Assembly (NCBI GenBank): GCA_030248135.1 | Contig: JASANC010003956.1 | Span: forward strand, 1-64,000 | Length of the DNA stretch: 64,000 nucleotides | From: Theristus sp. LFF4_11 | Taxonomy: Eukaryota > Nematoda > Chromadorea > Monhysterida > Xyalidae | Direction: 5' to 3' | Part shown: in pieces, positions 36,701 to 64,000 of the stretch | Layout: each line of letters begins with the position of its first letter | Numbering within the stretch: position 1 is the stretch's first letter | Position numbers and translations under genes: made by a program | The notes under the pieces: generated by a model | The model's input: only the letters and a program-made list of their open reading frames with translations | Database searches by the model: none | Told to the model about the DNA's origin: nothing

Positions 36701-39133
36701 TTGAAGCAACTGAGATGCCCTGCAAACAATCCGATATTGAGGTTTTCAAAAAAAATGTAAGACGTGCGTGCTAGATTGACACAGACGCTTGACTGCACCA
36801 GAGAGTGCTGATGAGCTTTCCACATCGGATGGATGCCATCATTGAAATTCGTGCTACTCACATTGAGCAACTGAAACCGAGTCCGTTGCAAACTACATAG
36901 CACTGGTGAATCCAGTAAACACGTATTATGTGAAACATTTATTCAGAATAGTGACAAGTCAAAATTTTAAAAATTTTGATTTTCACTTTTTTAAAAAAGT
37001 CAAAAACCGTAAAAACAGTTTTTTTCTAAATTATTGTAAAAAATGCGAAAGTTCCAAAATATTTCCAAATTTCAGCCTACCTCAAACCACGAGAGCAATT
37101 TGAAATCCGGTAGTTTTTTGGCCTACCCTGTAGATGTGTAATGTTTTCCTTATTTTTCATTCTTCGAACATCTAGAACAAAAACTAACAACTCTCATGAC
37201 CTATTGTACTTAACCGTTTTTGTGGTGCCATTTTTTTCCTGTCTCGTCCACTCCTACTGCCACGTCTAACAAACCACAGTTGAGAACACTGCATCTACAA
37301 TTCAGGAATTTCATTTATTCGTTCAAAAATCCTGTCCTTCTCAACGATCAAAACTATATAATAACTAATTTATTTGTCATTTAGAAGTAAATTAAATAAT
37401 AAAATTTATGTACTTGTACATGTGCATGTAATGGTGTGACAAACGAAAATTATTTTCGATATATTTTAGCGACGTGCATGTAAAAATCGCTACAGAAATT
37501 CAAGTGTTGTCCAACGTTTTCGGATTGTGAAGTGGACTTCCAAATAAATCGAAGTACAGATTTACAAGCGAAAAAAACATCGAGAGTTAACGTGTGCTGT
37601 CCGAGCGTATACATAGCTCATGTTTAGCAAACGCATTCCGTTGTTGTCTTGGGCTTACACCTGTTCAGATGTCAATTTAGATGTAATTTATGTCGTCTGT
37701 TCGTTACAATGAATTGTTACTTGTCGGTTTGTAAGATCTAGTTGCTACTCTAAAGTTACAAAAAATGTTCTTAAATTCTGCTCAATTGTCATCAAAAGAG
37801 TCACTTTATTTTCAACCGTTTTAGCATCTTATTGCGCAATTCGGTCGCTTTGCTGACAATCTGAATGAGGACACGTCTGAAGAGTCAAGCAGTATCAACA
37901 AAAAGCTGACCAACGAGCTGCTGGAGCTGCAGAAAAAGCTATTTCAGCGCAAAAGAGAAGCAGCACACACACTGAGAGAATCATCGTTGCCAATCCGGCT
38001 CTCCACCGTCACTGCTGCCGCAGTAGAACTTGTTCATTCTTGGCTGAAAGATACAGAGGAATGCTTGAAGACAATTGACAGTAGTCCGCACGATAGCTTA
38101 CAAATAGCTGCGGACAGACTGAAGGTATGATTTTTTTTGAAAAACGTTTGGGCGTGTAATTTGGGGTTCAATTCAAGAACAAAACCAGGTTTAGTTTCGG
38201 GATCAGAGTGGAATTTTGGCCGGCAAAAACAAGAAACTCACATAAACAGGAATTGAGCGCCTCAATTGAGCAGCACAGCAAAGATCCGGTGTTGGCTCCC
38301 GGTACCGACGTTGCAGACCTGCCTTCGAGCCTGCAACAGGCCGTGTCAGACGTTCGCAAGTGGCACGCCGCAATGCTCGAGCAATACGTCGACGTTCGCC
38401 TGGGGCTCAAACGAAAGGAGCGATTCTTTCAAGACATGGACGAGCTGAAGTTGTGGTGTCACTGCGCCCGCGAATCGCACGCACAAGTCAACAGTGTCGA
38501 TGTGTTGAAGGCATGAATTGCACTGAATTCTCTTGAATTGAATTGAATGGAATGGAATGAAACGATTGAATTATCTGCAGCATATTAAAGGTTACTGTTC
38601 TCGAAAATAAATCCCTCTCAGTGTAACCGTGTTTATAATGTCAAGGTAAACGAATGTCGCGTTCTCGTTGACGAAGTAGCCGCGGAACTGCCGGATCGCT
38701 GTGCACAGACGCTTCTGCTCCGCCAGCAACTACCGCAGCTTGTGTTGAAACCACGCGAACGCCATCGCGTTAAAGATCGACTCGATCGAACTCACCTCAA
38801 TGTTACGGAATTAAGACGACTGACCGAAAATCGACAACGATACCTTTACCACTTGTGCGAATTCATGCGCACAAATCAAACGGTAAGAACGAATTACGTT
38901 AATAAAAATCATGAGAAACGAAGAACAATAAAAGATGCTAGGAAACGATTAATACAATCCGAGCTTCGTTTGTTTTTCAGGAAGATTTGAGCGCCGACGT
39001 GTTGCTGTTCCAGGCGATTTCCAATCGCAGACTGCAAGAGTTGCAGAAGGCCGCCAGAGTGACCGTGAAGCAGCCGCACTTTACACAGCAACAACATTCA
39101 CCACAAGACAGTGGCGGCTTGCAAAAATTGTAG
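27717..39133 (+). CDS. Spectrin-repeat-like cytoskeletal protein, about 20 exons
   Basis: Exons read by eye: 27717-27815, 27894-28058, about 28233-28464, 28556-28729, 29039-29146, 29352-32183, 32885-32971, 33851-34195, 34282-34389, 34452-34592, 34718-34804, 34866-34946, 35013-35183, 35600-35769, 35845-35986, 36060-36389, 37825-38124, 38250-38510, 38646-38882 and 38981-39133. Nearly all junctions are phase 0, an exon ladder typical of repeat proteins. Heptad-like helices with conserved Trp (PLIRWIESAEKIDDK, VELVHSWLKDTEE, VSDVRKWHAAMLEQ) fit degenerate spectrin repeats. The end, after GGLQKL, has no transmembrane or KASH segment. I infer a cytoskeletal linker of the nesprin/dystonin type; the exact family is uncertain. 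The third exon does not phase with its neighbours, the 2.8-kb exon carries its own stop, and the 38510 donor is GC, so more than one transcript is likely. Confidence 0.8.
29352..32183 (+). CDS. 2.8-kb exon with seven SGK-centred motif repeats
   Basis: This exon of the spectrin-repeat-like gene follows a TGCAG acceptor in phase 0 and is open for 943 codons to a TAA. It is polar, Gln/Asn/Arg/Thr-rich and likely disordered. Seven islands of about 30 residues stand out: a basic patch, then (Y/F)-(R/Q)-(I/L)-(S/N)-G-K, then after 10-14 residues usually E-L plus a Gly (ELQTG, ELKTG, ELHSG). They lie near 29403, 29947, 30184, 30499, 30814, 31150 and 31810, fairly evenly spaced. The stop suggests an isoform ending here; no good donor near the 3' end leads in phase to the exon at 32885. 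I know of no family with this repeat. Confidence 0.85.
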   Translation, partial: VYQEQQKRRNEELGVETVVRSGQYRISGKRDFRRDNFRQYELQTGCPVQQPELATQKLRDRRIFKRSNSDQEMRASTTTDAKRPLNSVNCATQTRRRRISHNIKKPTKRKFNRLNKRNQKRQHTENTLLSNNVNVPRETLENENSQQDFHSGTTLQHKNGHQSMQRQYHELSANKMLQMHSVQQPIIQSRRTKSLRPPIAVRDGKFQINGKQHRRQTKSTALTKNRENFDHNEENLITGGRHTLQSFKTEHADTTDNYTMTQSKTTAALQPDLMKPRTVFRLSGKRNLKHVTGECEIGTGYRPASRNAMDAGKIVVIEHTDDTIADDDVIIEEDVMEVESASCQPLADTQQPTSEETMAEKYGTVKQIFRRHARNYVLLSPAISVRNGRFRLSGKRDMRNDRLCTFELKTGTTIQHTIRTAEQEEVAEHKNDTQPQTTCCEFENDTRLFSSNMHATKPADISPRTTDNTTLSNKRPIADLATVYYPAKLVRSGRYRISGKRQLSRHCQPAYELIARDATIKIHRTLPRSHHHDRTEKALKNARQYDVNAVNMSVEENFSNQTQTPESIQNIFAQEDRLSKSSHNSTSIESQNKSMMSRSRRFARISHFRISGKKQSTKCPAVGQFELHSGFYLPKPKNIPHRRLFSMDSKDCGATEDVLIQKLETMIKHDLGEFGTDVAHEEGPAVSEEQSTLPIPILDLLPLLNSDNKIAQLRTATRPELQPDLKSPTNNVAINDALQFAARSEEPNDVGEESTSHSEQLLRSNTLANISEPYTNLDESTTDKVQMHDKFQKTRLEASETHLNAQHKTTMALLKPAIMKPTSRYRISGKFKLVSLPPPLHELHSGDLVVHRRHDRRYLTLLATESSTNEKWSETLTHADEYKSQNPHANSGQWSPSLQEQLKQNRKTRAESFKQRLPLFLENQAVNPASSYFYYGCFSSKCN
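33056..33842. repeat. Foldback element with GAC/GTC triplet core
   Basis: The left arm (from about 33060: gtcgaactcactaaaatg, aatcagctgattggtcg) is repeated inverted at the right (ccaatcagctgattccac, then cattgagttcgac). Further arm matches include ttcgtggatttggatttt and gaaacgtgttt. The centre holds gacgacgacgtcgtcg-type triplet runs at 33282-33300 and 33588-33615. It lies wholly in the intron between the exons ending at 32971 and starting at 33851, ending about 8 bases before that exon. Confidence 0.8.
36536..37134 (+). mobile_element. Mariner-like element in intron, internally deleted
   Basis: The ends tacagggtgggccaaaaact and ttttttggcctaccctgta form an inverted repeat with TA at both flanks. 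A plus-strand reading near 36810-36870 (MSFPHRMDAIIEIRATHIEQL) resembles a mariner transposase C-terminus. The remainder is decayed. It sits in the intron between the spectrin-gene exons ending at 36389 and starting at 37825. Confidence 0.75.
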
Positions 39134-40378
39134 TTGCGCAAGGAAAAACACGGAAACATCGTATTTTTGTGAATCATGTGATGGAGCACAAAAGCTTCTT
39201 CATGTTTGCTTTAGATGTTATCTACTTCTTTTGATAATCGAAACACGTTTTTGCTGTGTGTCCTCTTTCAAAACCACCGGTAAAAACAACCCCGAATTGC
39301 AACGATTATAGAATCCGTTTGCCTCTCCTATCTTGATAAACTTGTGTTCCTGTTTGTATCGGGTTTGCATATGTGAGTGTAAAAAAACTTGAATTTCATA
39401 ACTTTTTATCGAAACGAATATTATTCGAAGAGTCTCACTGAATGTAGCATCAAAGTGAACTGATGTGTTAACGAAGCAATTCAGTTCATAATTTCCCACC
39501 AAGTTGGAAAACTCTGTTTTCAAGACGTCCTTGAGAACCATTTAGAAACCAAAAAAAAGTAGGGTGGATTTTTATTCCAAAAAGAAATTGTAAAAAAAAA
39601 AAAAAAACCCCCCCACAAACATTTGTTCAAATAACTTTATTTTTTTTCTTTAAAAAAAAAAAAAAAAAAAAGAAACAGGACCAAGATCTATAAAAAATGT
39701 ATCTCTGTGAAAAAAACAAGCTAGCATATATGGCCACATGATCAGTGGGACAAAGTTTTGAGAAGTGTGTAATGCAAAATAGTTTCAAGATAACGCAATT
39801 TAGAATCACATCGAATCTAAACAATATAAAAATTAGTGTTGTGGATCAGATAAACACGGCATCTGAAAAAAATGTACTAAAATTCCAAAGATAAGATTCT
39901 CGTTCAATGCTCCGTTTTTACGCACTCCTTTTTTTGTATTATGCAGGTACAATTGTATTTAAAGGAATGGCCGATTTTGAATCGCACATAAAGCTGCAAA
40001 CGAACGACTAGAACACACGAATTTGAACCACAAACCAAGCAAAATAACAAAGGAAAAAAGCAAACAAAAATGATAACGTCGTACCATAAACATGTGCAGA
40101 AAGTTTTGTACAAAAGAAACCGCGTTAGTAGCAATGACTTCAAAGAGCATCAAGAATGACAATTTCAATCGAATAATTCCACAGCCTTTCTGGGTGTGTG
40201 TGTGTGTGTTTGTGGGTGAGAAAATCGGGATGTTCATCAGATTTATGTACATATTTTCATCATATCAGATTTACTAATTTCATCACGGTGATTCCGTGGT
40301 GTTTCACGGAGAATGAATGCGTTGAATTCAGCATTTTTGCGTTGCACTTGATCCAAAGATGGAGCACAGTATCGCGAG
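39134..40378. other. Convergent intergenic region
   Basis: Lies between the 3' ends of the plus-strand spectrin-repeat-like gene and the minus-strand CMIP gene. It contains homopolymer A/T runs (about 39590-39675) and a short GT repeat at 40193-40210. No gene is supported. Confidence 0.45.
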
Positions 40379-47735
<7,357 letters not shown>

Positions 47736-47739
47736 CGCT

Positions 47740-49718
47740 GTCTTCGGGGGTGTTTGAGTGCAGTTGCAAGCGACAACACTCGATTGAACTGTGATTTGGC
47801 ACAAAACTTTCGGCTCACTACTGGACGATTGCTGCGGTTCAACTTTTATAATAATACTGACGGATCATTTGGATTATGATGTGACGTGTGTAATTGTATT
47901 TCGTCGAGTCTGCCAGGCAAGGGGGCGACAATCTGAAACACTTTGGCAACAATACTTGGTCAAAACTGCTGAATGCATGCTCCAGTGAGTCACTGATTGG
48001 ATACACCTACATTTCAATCGTAGCTCGCATGCAACTGACAAGAAATAGAATGTTATTAAACAATGAGGGGATTCCGTTGTGAGCAAGGCATGATATAATT
48101 TTAAGAGAAACAACAACATCGGGGAATAATAATTTTTAATTGCTCAGTGACGCTCAGTCATCAGGTGACACCTCGTTTTTGTTCAGTTCAGTTTCATTCA
48201 TTTCTCTTATTAAATCCTGTTGCTATGGAACTTTACACACGGATTGTATGCGGTTCGTGTATTTTTAGACAAACCATTTGCCGTCGACAGCTCATGCGTG
48301 TGATAAGACCACAACTTTTATTCTGCTAAAAAAGATGAAATACTTGAACGTAAAACAGTTTGATTACTTTTAAAAACTTTTCAGTTACGCCCACATTTTG
48401 TTTTCAAATCGGCAGACTCTCGCCCCCTGAATGTGTCACTGTCCAATCAGCAAGCCAATCTCAAATACAGCCAAGCAGTGGAACATATCTAATAAAACAT
48501 TACTCAACAGGAACAATAAAACACATGAACTTCAATCAATGGTCCACAACGGATCATTAGAGAACAACGGCAGAAAAAGTTCAATAACAAATGGCAGGTG
48601 CGCAGCGCAACCGTGGGACCATTATTATGTATGTCTGAGGAATTACACAGGGTAAAAAAAAAACAAGCTTCATCGAAAGCCGCCACAACACATGAGCTTT
48701 AGCGCAAAGCACACACACGGCCGAAAGAAACGAATAGCACTGTTATAGCGCTGCACTGCTGGCTCGATAATTGAACGTAGTGGCGCTGAACACAACAAAC
48801 CATTATAGCCCAGTTCGCCTGGTCGTCAGCAGCAGCGAACTGCACAGAACAGAACCACTCTAGCTTGCTGTGCGGAGTGCACTTGCGATTACGGTAGAGC
48901 GCGAATTTGAAAATCGAATTACACTTGCGTACATTGTTGCAACTGTTTCCAGAGTGAAACGGTTGTTTTCCATGTAAACTCAATGAGATCCATCAGATGC
49001 ATGTGACGTGTTCTTGTTTATTATCGAGTTACTTTTCTTGTTTTTAGATGACATTCAAACACAGCAACAAACAAAAAGAAGCAGAAGATAAAACGAGATA
49101 TAATACAGTGTTGCACATCATGCGATGGAGACCTGCTGCCAACACACACGACTGGTGGATGTTGTTTAGAACCTTTCACAAAAAAAGAAGCAAAACACGT
49201 TGTATATGTACAAGAAGGAAAAGATGATCGGCTTACATAAAACGTAACAATATGCTACAAAAGCGAGATTGCAAAATGAGAAAGAAGAAAAGTTGATTAG
49301 AAGAGAAAATATTGAACAGAAACAATGAGAAATCCCATGCGGAAAACGCTACGAGGTGCTTGGAAACGGAACTGCTCTGCAAGAATTCCGCATAGAATCG
49401 CTCATTGATGGATTGCGGCGAACAGAACGATCACAGAGACGGAAGCAAAAAGCAACACGAAATCTTACTGAACACCGCACGTAGAGTCCGGCGATAGCGA
49501 ACCCACTCGCCAAAAACCGGTAGAAATAAATACAAGCGAGCACACAGCACATAAACACTCGTGTAAAACGGTCACTTACTTATCATTACGATACGATGAT
49601 TAGAAATCGAAGCAAATTAGAACCTGAACTCTAAGTCTAAATCGTTGTTCACGTGCTGCGTGCCCCGGAAATAAAATTCGGAAAGCAAGATCACTTTAAA
49701 GCAAAGAGAAACCACTGC
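47740..49718. other. Region between CMIP and histone H1
   Basis: The CMIP 5' flank and H1 3' flank. Two exon-like stretches on the plus strand near 48385-48600 have AG/GT borders but no coherent frame. No gene is supported. Confidence 0.4.
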
Positions 49719-51082
49719 TCATTTCTTCGCGGCTGTCTTCTTCTTTGGCGACTTCTTGGATGCCTTCTTCGCGGGCGACTTCGCTTTCTTCGTCACCGTC
49801 TTCTTTGGAGATTTTGGCTTCTTCGGCGATTTAGCGGCCTTTGGCTTCGTCGCGGTCTTCTTCTTGGGCGTCTTCTTTTTCGGCGACGCGGCTGAAATGG
49901 AAATCAAACGTAAGCAACAGCGGTCAAAGAACTCGAACTGTTTGGATAAAAGAGACAAGCTTAACCAACCATCCTCCTTTCATCGAGTCTGACTGAAGAC
50001 AAACCCGGTTGCTATAATCAAAAACAACGACAAGTAGAAATACAAACAACAACTCAAGACTTACTCTTCTTGACTTTCTGCGCGGCTGGCTTCTTGGCCT
50101 TCGGCTTCTTTGCCTTCTTCGGCGCAGCCTTCTTGGCGGCGTCGCTCAGTTTGAAGCTGCCGCTGGCGCCGGTGCCCTTGGTCTGCTTGAAGTAGCCCTT
50201 CTTGACGCCCGCCTTCAACGACTGTCGCAGATGAGCGTTCACCTGAACATGAAACACATTCAGCCATCGCAGGGTTGGACACTATATTGTTGGTGATGTG
50301 TGATGGTTTATTACTATATTGACACGAAACTAGTTTTATTCTTCAATTTTCCGTGCACTCCGTTTTAACAACGTGGCCCTCTTCGGCGGAGCGGAACCAA
50401 CCACAAAAACAGTTGTAATTACAGTCCATCTGGAAAACATATGCAAGATGACGGAATGATCAACCAATCAGCGCTGAGAATTGCTGATGACCAACCAATC
50501 ACCGCTGAGAGTTGCTATGACCCGACCCGACCAACACCAACCAATCAGCTAGTTGCATATATTAGCGAGATAGACCGTAGACAAGTTGGCACTTACTTAG
50601 CCAAAACCTATTTGGCTCTCTTTAAAAATCGACAACATTTACAAAACCGAAGAATACAAATATCCACAGCAAAACGCATCATTCACCAACCGCTTTGACG
50701 TTATCGCCGACTTTGTAGTTCTGGAGGATGTACTTGAGGATGGCGGCCTTGCTGGAGCCTTTCTTGTCGGCGAGCTGCTTGATGGCGGCCTTCACCATCG
50801 CCTGGTACGTCGGGTGCGACGCTGGCTTCTTCGTTGAAGTCTGCAGATGAGAGCGCATAAACTAAGAAACTCAATTAAAAAATGGCAAGGGAAAGATGTG
50901 TAGATGGGGAATGCGAACCATCTTGCGCTGGCATGTATAGTATGGGCCCTGCCCTACTGTACTACGGCAAGTCAGGTTAGGTGTAATTGCAAACGTAAAC
51001 GGGCATTCACTAATCAATTGCAATCACGAAATCATCTTATAATAAGAAAAAAAGCTCGAACCTTTTTTGGTGTAGCGACCAT
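49719..51082 (-). CDS. Histone H1 (linker histone), four exons
   Basis: Exons 51082-51062, 50840-50691, 50242-50065 and 49891-49719 join in frame to 173 residues. The N-terminal tail is short (MVATPKK). The winged-helix domain starts SHPTYQAMVKAAIKQL, continues through KGSSKAAILKYIL and NVKAVNAHLRQSLKAGV, and ends with GTGASGSFKLS. The C-terminal tail is almost all Lys, Ala, Pro and Ser, with SPKK motifs that are classic CDK phosphorylation and DNA-binding sites. It binds linker DNA at the nucleosome dyad. Introns suggest a polyadenylated, replication-independent type of transcript, as for nematode H1 genes. Being a single gene, it is not part of a core-histone cluster. Confidence 0.97.
50425..50585. 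mobile_element. Element with CCAAT-bearing tandem units, in H1 intron
   Basis: Within the second H1 intron, units containing accaatcagcgctgagaa are repeated imperfectly three times, after tccatctggaaaacata. A longer relative in opposite orientation lies at 55268-55432. The matching flanks (atctgga...tccagatgga) suggest a MITE carrying a minisatellite. Confidence 0.6.
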
Positions 51083-51089
51083 GGTGACT

Positions 51090-54080
51090 GTTGATGTTGA
51101 ACTGGAGATTCGATGAGATCAACAAACGTGCAATATCAATCAATGAACACGTACGCACGCACAGCGATAGAGCAGCGAATAATACGCGTAGCAGAGAAAA
51201 ACACACTGAATAACCAGTGCCAGCGGGTCGCGTGCCTTATATGTGACCGTGCACAGCCGCGACGAAACTGCCACGCAGTCGCACACGCGCAACTGAATAC
51301 GCCACAGCGCGCACCCGTTTTTGTGTAAGTTGCCGGTAGGATTCGGCCGATTTCAACGGTGAATCTTTGTTTTCAACTTTTCAAACCATTATAGTTAGAT
51401 AGCCAAGAATCTTGGCTATCTGGCAATGTCGGTTTCATTTGGATTATTACCAGTATTGTTGCGTACAAACGTGTTGAACAAAAAAATCGCGCCACAAAAA
51501 CGAAACCGTGGTCACGGAAATCGGAATAACTTTGTATTTTTAATGACTTTGTACAAATTTTTAACTGTGAAGTTGTTCGCAAGATCTTTGGCTACCGTTT
51601 GATTTGAAATTAGTCAAAATTGGTTGAGTATAACTCGAGTTACACGCTGGTGAAACAGTCGTGTCAAACACAAATATGCGTTGCACTGCGTCGACGCCAT
51701 TCAGCGTTTTTCAACTTTCAGGCCAATTTTTGAAAATAAAATCGTGAGAATTTGGTATCAATCGAAAGCCAGTGATCTTGGCAAGCGAATTCTAATAATA
51801 AAAAATGATGAAACCGTTTCTTGAGTGACAGTTTTTGAGTTTTTCGATTTTCTCTGCCAGTGCTGTTTTGCGTGTGTTTTGCTGTGTGCCCGCACGCTGC
51901 CATGGACGTGGCCTGTGCAACTCGCCACATTTGCCATTCACTGAACTTTGATAATCTCTTGAAATTTTTGTGATTTTGAGCATTTTATCTCGCCAGAATT
52001 TGGGTGCTCAGAGTTGGTGAGAAAGGATCACGCTTGAAATTAAAAGTTGACGTGATTCAGGTACATTTTTTGAATCAATGTTGAAGAATTTCTGGTTGCG
52101 CTCTGTGAATTTTGCATGTTAAAGGGCTGCTTCGCTTTCATCTAGACTTCAAACGTTAATACGATTTAACCCCTTTTTTTTTCAAATTAAAAAAACTTTC
52201 ATTTTTACTGATGTGGACCATGTCGAGTTTCAAAAAAATACGATCTTCGTTTTGTTGTGTGAAATTGAAAACGGGAACACTTCCTGTAATTCATCATTTC
52301 TTGTTTCCTTGTTATTCTCCCAATTTTTGCCTCTACGTTTTTGCCTCCGTCCTGTGTTTTTTTGTCTCCACTTAAAATTTGTATCATTTTTGGATAAGAC
52401 GCAAAATAACTCAAAACAGATTTTGCCGATAATTGATTGGGTTTTCACGGCATCGTTTTATTGGCGTTGTTAGCGGTTTTTATCGATCGCACACATTTTG
52501 AAGTTTTTCAGCTTCACATAAACTTGCGTTTCTGTTTGTGTTGTGTCAGTATTCTGTGCGATTTATTGTTTTAAAACTGCAAACTTTGTGCCGTTGTTTA
52601 AAAAAAACAATGTTTTGCAAATTCTGTTCATCACTTCTGGCTCAAAATTGTCGCAACACACTGATTGCATCATATTCTGCCAGTTGTTTTTATTTCTCAG
52701 TTCATATATATGCCAACATATCACAGAGTAACTTGTTCTGAAAAAAATAATAAAAACGAAATAAAATCACGCAAACAACGAAAGAAAAACTGTTGTTGTG
52801 GTGCCAAACCCAAAATACAACAATGAACAGCGGTTTTCAGACAAACGAATACTTTTTTCAGCTGACGTTTATTCATGCTTGTTAAAAATGAGAATTAATT
52901 TTTGTCGAGCGTCTGATGCAGATCTTATGAATTTTGAGTATCGCCAAACTTTTAAACCAAAATAACATCACAATGGCTTCGGTTCAGAGTTCAAAATGTC
53001 TCATATGGCAACTTGGTGGGTTCAAAACAGATCAAAATTCGTCTTCAAATTTTAAATCATACAGCCAGTTTTTTAAATATTCCCGCATGAGGCTAACTTA
53101 TGAGTTTTTTCTTTTTTGACCAAAAATAGCTATCTAACCAAATCTAACTGTAAAAAATTTCAGTTACCGATTGTCAGATTGTTGAGTACATGAGATACTT
53201 ATTCAGCCTGTGTAAAACCACTTTAACCACTGGAATTGTAATACTTTATGTATCATGGAATTTGTTGGCTCAAGTACACATGTTATTGTGCGTTTTTCGG
53301 TTTGCGCAAAAAAATGTTTACAATACTGAACTGTGTTGGTCAACATAATAAAAAAAGATACATCTCGTGAAGTGTTATTTACGTGTTTTAAAATTAAAAA
53401 GGAGCAGAACAACATGATTTATTTATACTCAATCTTGAGTAAGTTTTTTTGTACATCACAATTCAGATACATTTTTACTGCCTCGAAACGTTCCGTGTTT
53501 TTTTTAATGTTCATACAGTACCAAGTCTCAAACAACTGTTTCTGGTTGCGCAGCTTCTGGGATGCCAGTATACATGTACATACTTGTAACAAACGCTGTT
53601 TATGGAAAACATCAAAGACAAGTTACTAAAATGTGTACTTTCCAAGACTGTTACAGTTTTGCTTGTTCGGTGTTCACTTGCCTTTTCAAAGAAACGTTGG
53701 ATGGACCGATCAAACAAAACCGAAACAACAAATCAAACACCGTCAAAAAATAGTAGAACACTGGATTTGTTATCATCGCATATAATTCTGCTGAACACAG
53801 TTCATTTGTTTGGACAAAAAAATATTAAAATTTCCACAGAAAATGGGTGAAAAAACACGATACGCATCCACTGTCTCTTTGGAACCATATCGGAAAAAAT
53901 GTATAAACCGCTGCGAGCTAGCCGATGTCGTCAAAAAGCGTCTGTACGGCTCCGAACAAACCTGCGCATGTGTACGTGTTTTGAGAAAAAGAAAAAAACA
54001 TAAAAAAACGTATTCATACAAAAGAAAAACAACTGAAAACAAGAGCGAGAGCGCGCGCGCGGTCGATTGCAGCCGGCGGA
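51090..54080. other. Region between histone H1 and the alpha-s gene
   Basis: It includes the H1 promoter side and the 3' flank of the alpha-s gene. A perfect short palindrome, tagccaagaatcttggcta, lies at about 51402-51420. No coding sequence or named repeat is supported across 3 kb. Confidence 0.4.
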
Positions 54081-54085
54081 GCAGG

Positions 54086-62788
<8,703 letters not shown>

Positions 62789-62839
62789 GCTGACGCGGCG
62801 ACTCGCTGCGCTCGTTTGCTCGCGTGCAATGCTGGGCAA

Positions 62840-64000
62840 CTTCGCGCAAAATTGAGCTTTGCGGTATACTGCGTGCGCCGAAAATTAATCTATGCAGAAC
62901 GACGAAGTGTGATCGTTATAAATCACAGAACTGTCATATCAATATTGTCGAATGAATTGCGAGTTTTTATCTTTTTTTTATTTTCCACTTGGATATACTG
63001 CCGAATGCGTGTCCATTGTCGGTGTTGATAAAGCGACCAATTGTCGTGAATTGTCTAACAGCAGAAGTTCCATGACCGAAACTCTGGACCTTCAACAAGT
63101 TACACGGGTTTTTCTCGGATCCTCATGTGATATGTGCATAACAGTAAATATGGTGTCGTTCTTTGTCGTTGTCGGTGCTCTGATCTGAAATGTACATATC
63201 TGCAAAAGTGTGTGCAAAAGGTGCATCAACTGTACTTGTGTGCATCCAACTAAACATCTAGTGGTATATATTAGCCAGATGGGCTGTAGCGTGCCAAAAA
63301 ATCCAAACTCTGAAATACTGTGATAAAAAGCTTTTGTGTGAACCGCAGAACAAAGTCAGTGAAAACGCACGATCGAACAGTGAATAACTAAATTTAATAA
63401 GTTTGCTCTTGTCAACCTACATTTATGAAGAAACATCGTTTATTCTCGTTGTGAAAGTAATTTGATCACATTAATGAATATGAACGCTGGGTGTATATTA
63501 GCAACGATATGCATCAGTTTTTGCCATTCGCCACATGTGGACTGAAGAGGATTTAAAAATAATCAAATGAACACAAACCTACAATATTATCATTTTTTTT
63601 GTTGTCTGGTAGTCCGCAGATCAATTCAAAACAACTAGCTTTTTATATTCCGCTCGAGTTTCTGTGTTTGAAAACGCTTCTGAACTGTGCAAGCTGATCA
63701 GTGAATAAAAAATTAACTGAATCCTTTTTCAGTAACTTTGTTATTGTGAATGGGGCAAAAAAACTAACTACAAGCAGAAAAATGATGCTCATGTTCGTGC
63801 ACATGTTCGCCGCAGATGCAAATGTTCGTGCACTTATCGATTCACATGCACAATCCTTTGCACCTAATTTTTTTCACGCAAAAAACAATAGTTTTTTCCT
63901 GCAAACAATGCAGATGCAGCCGTTTTTTTTGCTTCTGAAAAGTGAAGTGAATCTGAATCGATGAGTGCACGGGTTTGTACATTTGCTTCAATGAGTGCAT
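62840..64000. other. Upstream flank of the alpha-s gene
   Basis: Presumed promoter region of the minus-strand alpha-s gene. No coding sequence, repeat family or clear core promoter is visible; the plus-strand frames are short and lack splice support. Confidence 0.4.

Noticed and set aside
48385..48600. Exon-like plus-strand stretch between CMIP and H1 with AG and GT borders.
   Set aside because: All frames contain stops or unconvincing sequence, and there is no partner exon.

Overview
This is a eukaryotic, intron-rich, AT-leaning window that I read as nematode. The best evidence is an interstitial block of the nematode telomere unit TTAGGC near 25.4 kb. Weaker support comes from a secreted cysteine-rich protein resembling the nematode CPG4 family and from compact genes with short exons in transposon-loaded introns. 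I cannot name the species.

Layout. 0-6.3 kb is one giant palindrome (arms near 3 kb) with smaller elements nested in it. 7.7-11.8 kb (minus) holds an unrecognised Ser/Thr-rich gene. 12-18 kb holds decayed mariner copies, a tRNA-derived SINE and a foldback element that flanks two candidate exons. 18.4-20.5 kb (minus) encodes the secreted Cys-rich protein. 20.6-27.7 kb is mostly non-coding, with a MITE, the telomere-like block and a mariner relic. 27.7-39.1 kb (plus) is a spectrin-repeat-like cytoskeletal gene of about 20 exons, one of which is 2.8 kb and carries seven copies of an unfamiliar SGK-centred motif. 40.4-47.7 kb (minus) is the orthologue of CMIP (c-Maf-inducing protein), apparently lacking its middle. 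49.7-51.1 kb (minus) is an intron-containing histone H1 gene. 54.1-62.8 kb (minus) is a G-protein alpha-s gene.

The most interesting object is the alpha-s locus. One set of eight core exons lies between two alternative first exons and two alternative last exons. Both first exons end in the same phase and both last exons begin in phase 0, so all four combinations stay open (383, 433, 438 and 488 residues). One first exon is the ordinary alpha-s N-terminus; the other is a longer Cys-rich N-terminus that recalls, without resembling in sequence, mammalian XL-alpha-s. One last exon ends in the classical QYELL tail; the other carries 55 extra residues and a divergent ETPLL tail, altering the part of the protein that reads receptors. 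The neighbouring genes share no obvious pathway. Introns of all the larger genes carry MITEs, SINEs or foldback elements. Exon coordinates were worked out by hand from GT/AG sites and reading-frame continuity and may be off by a base or two.
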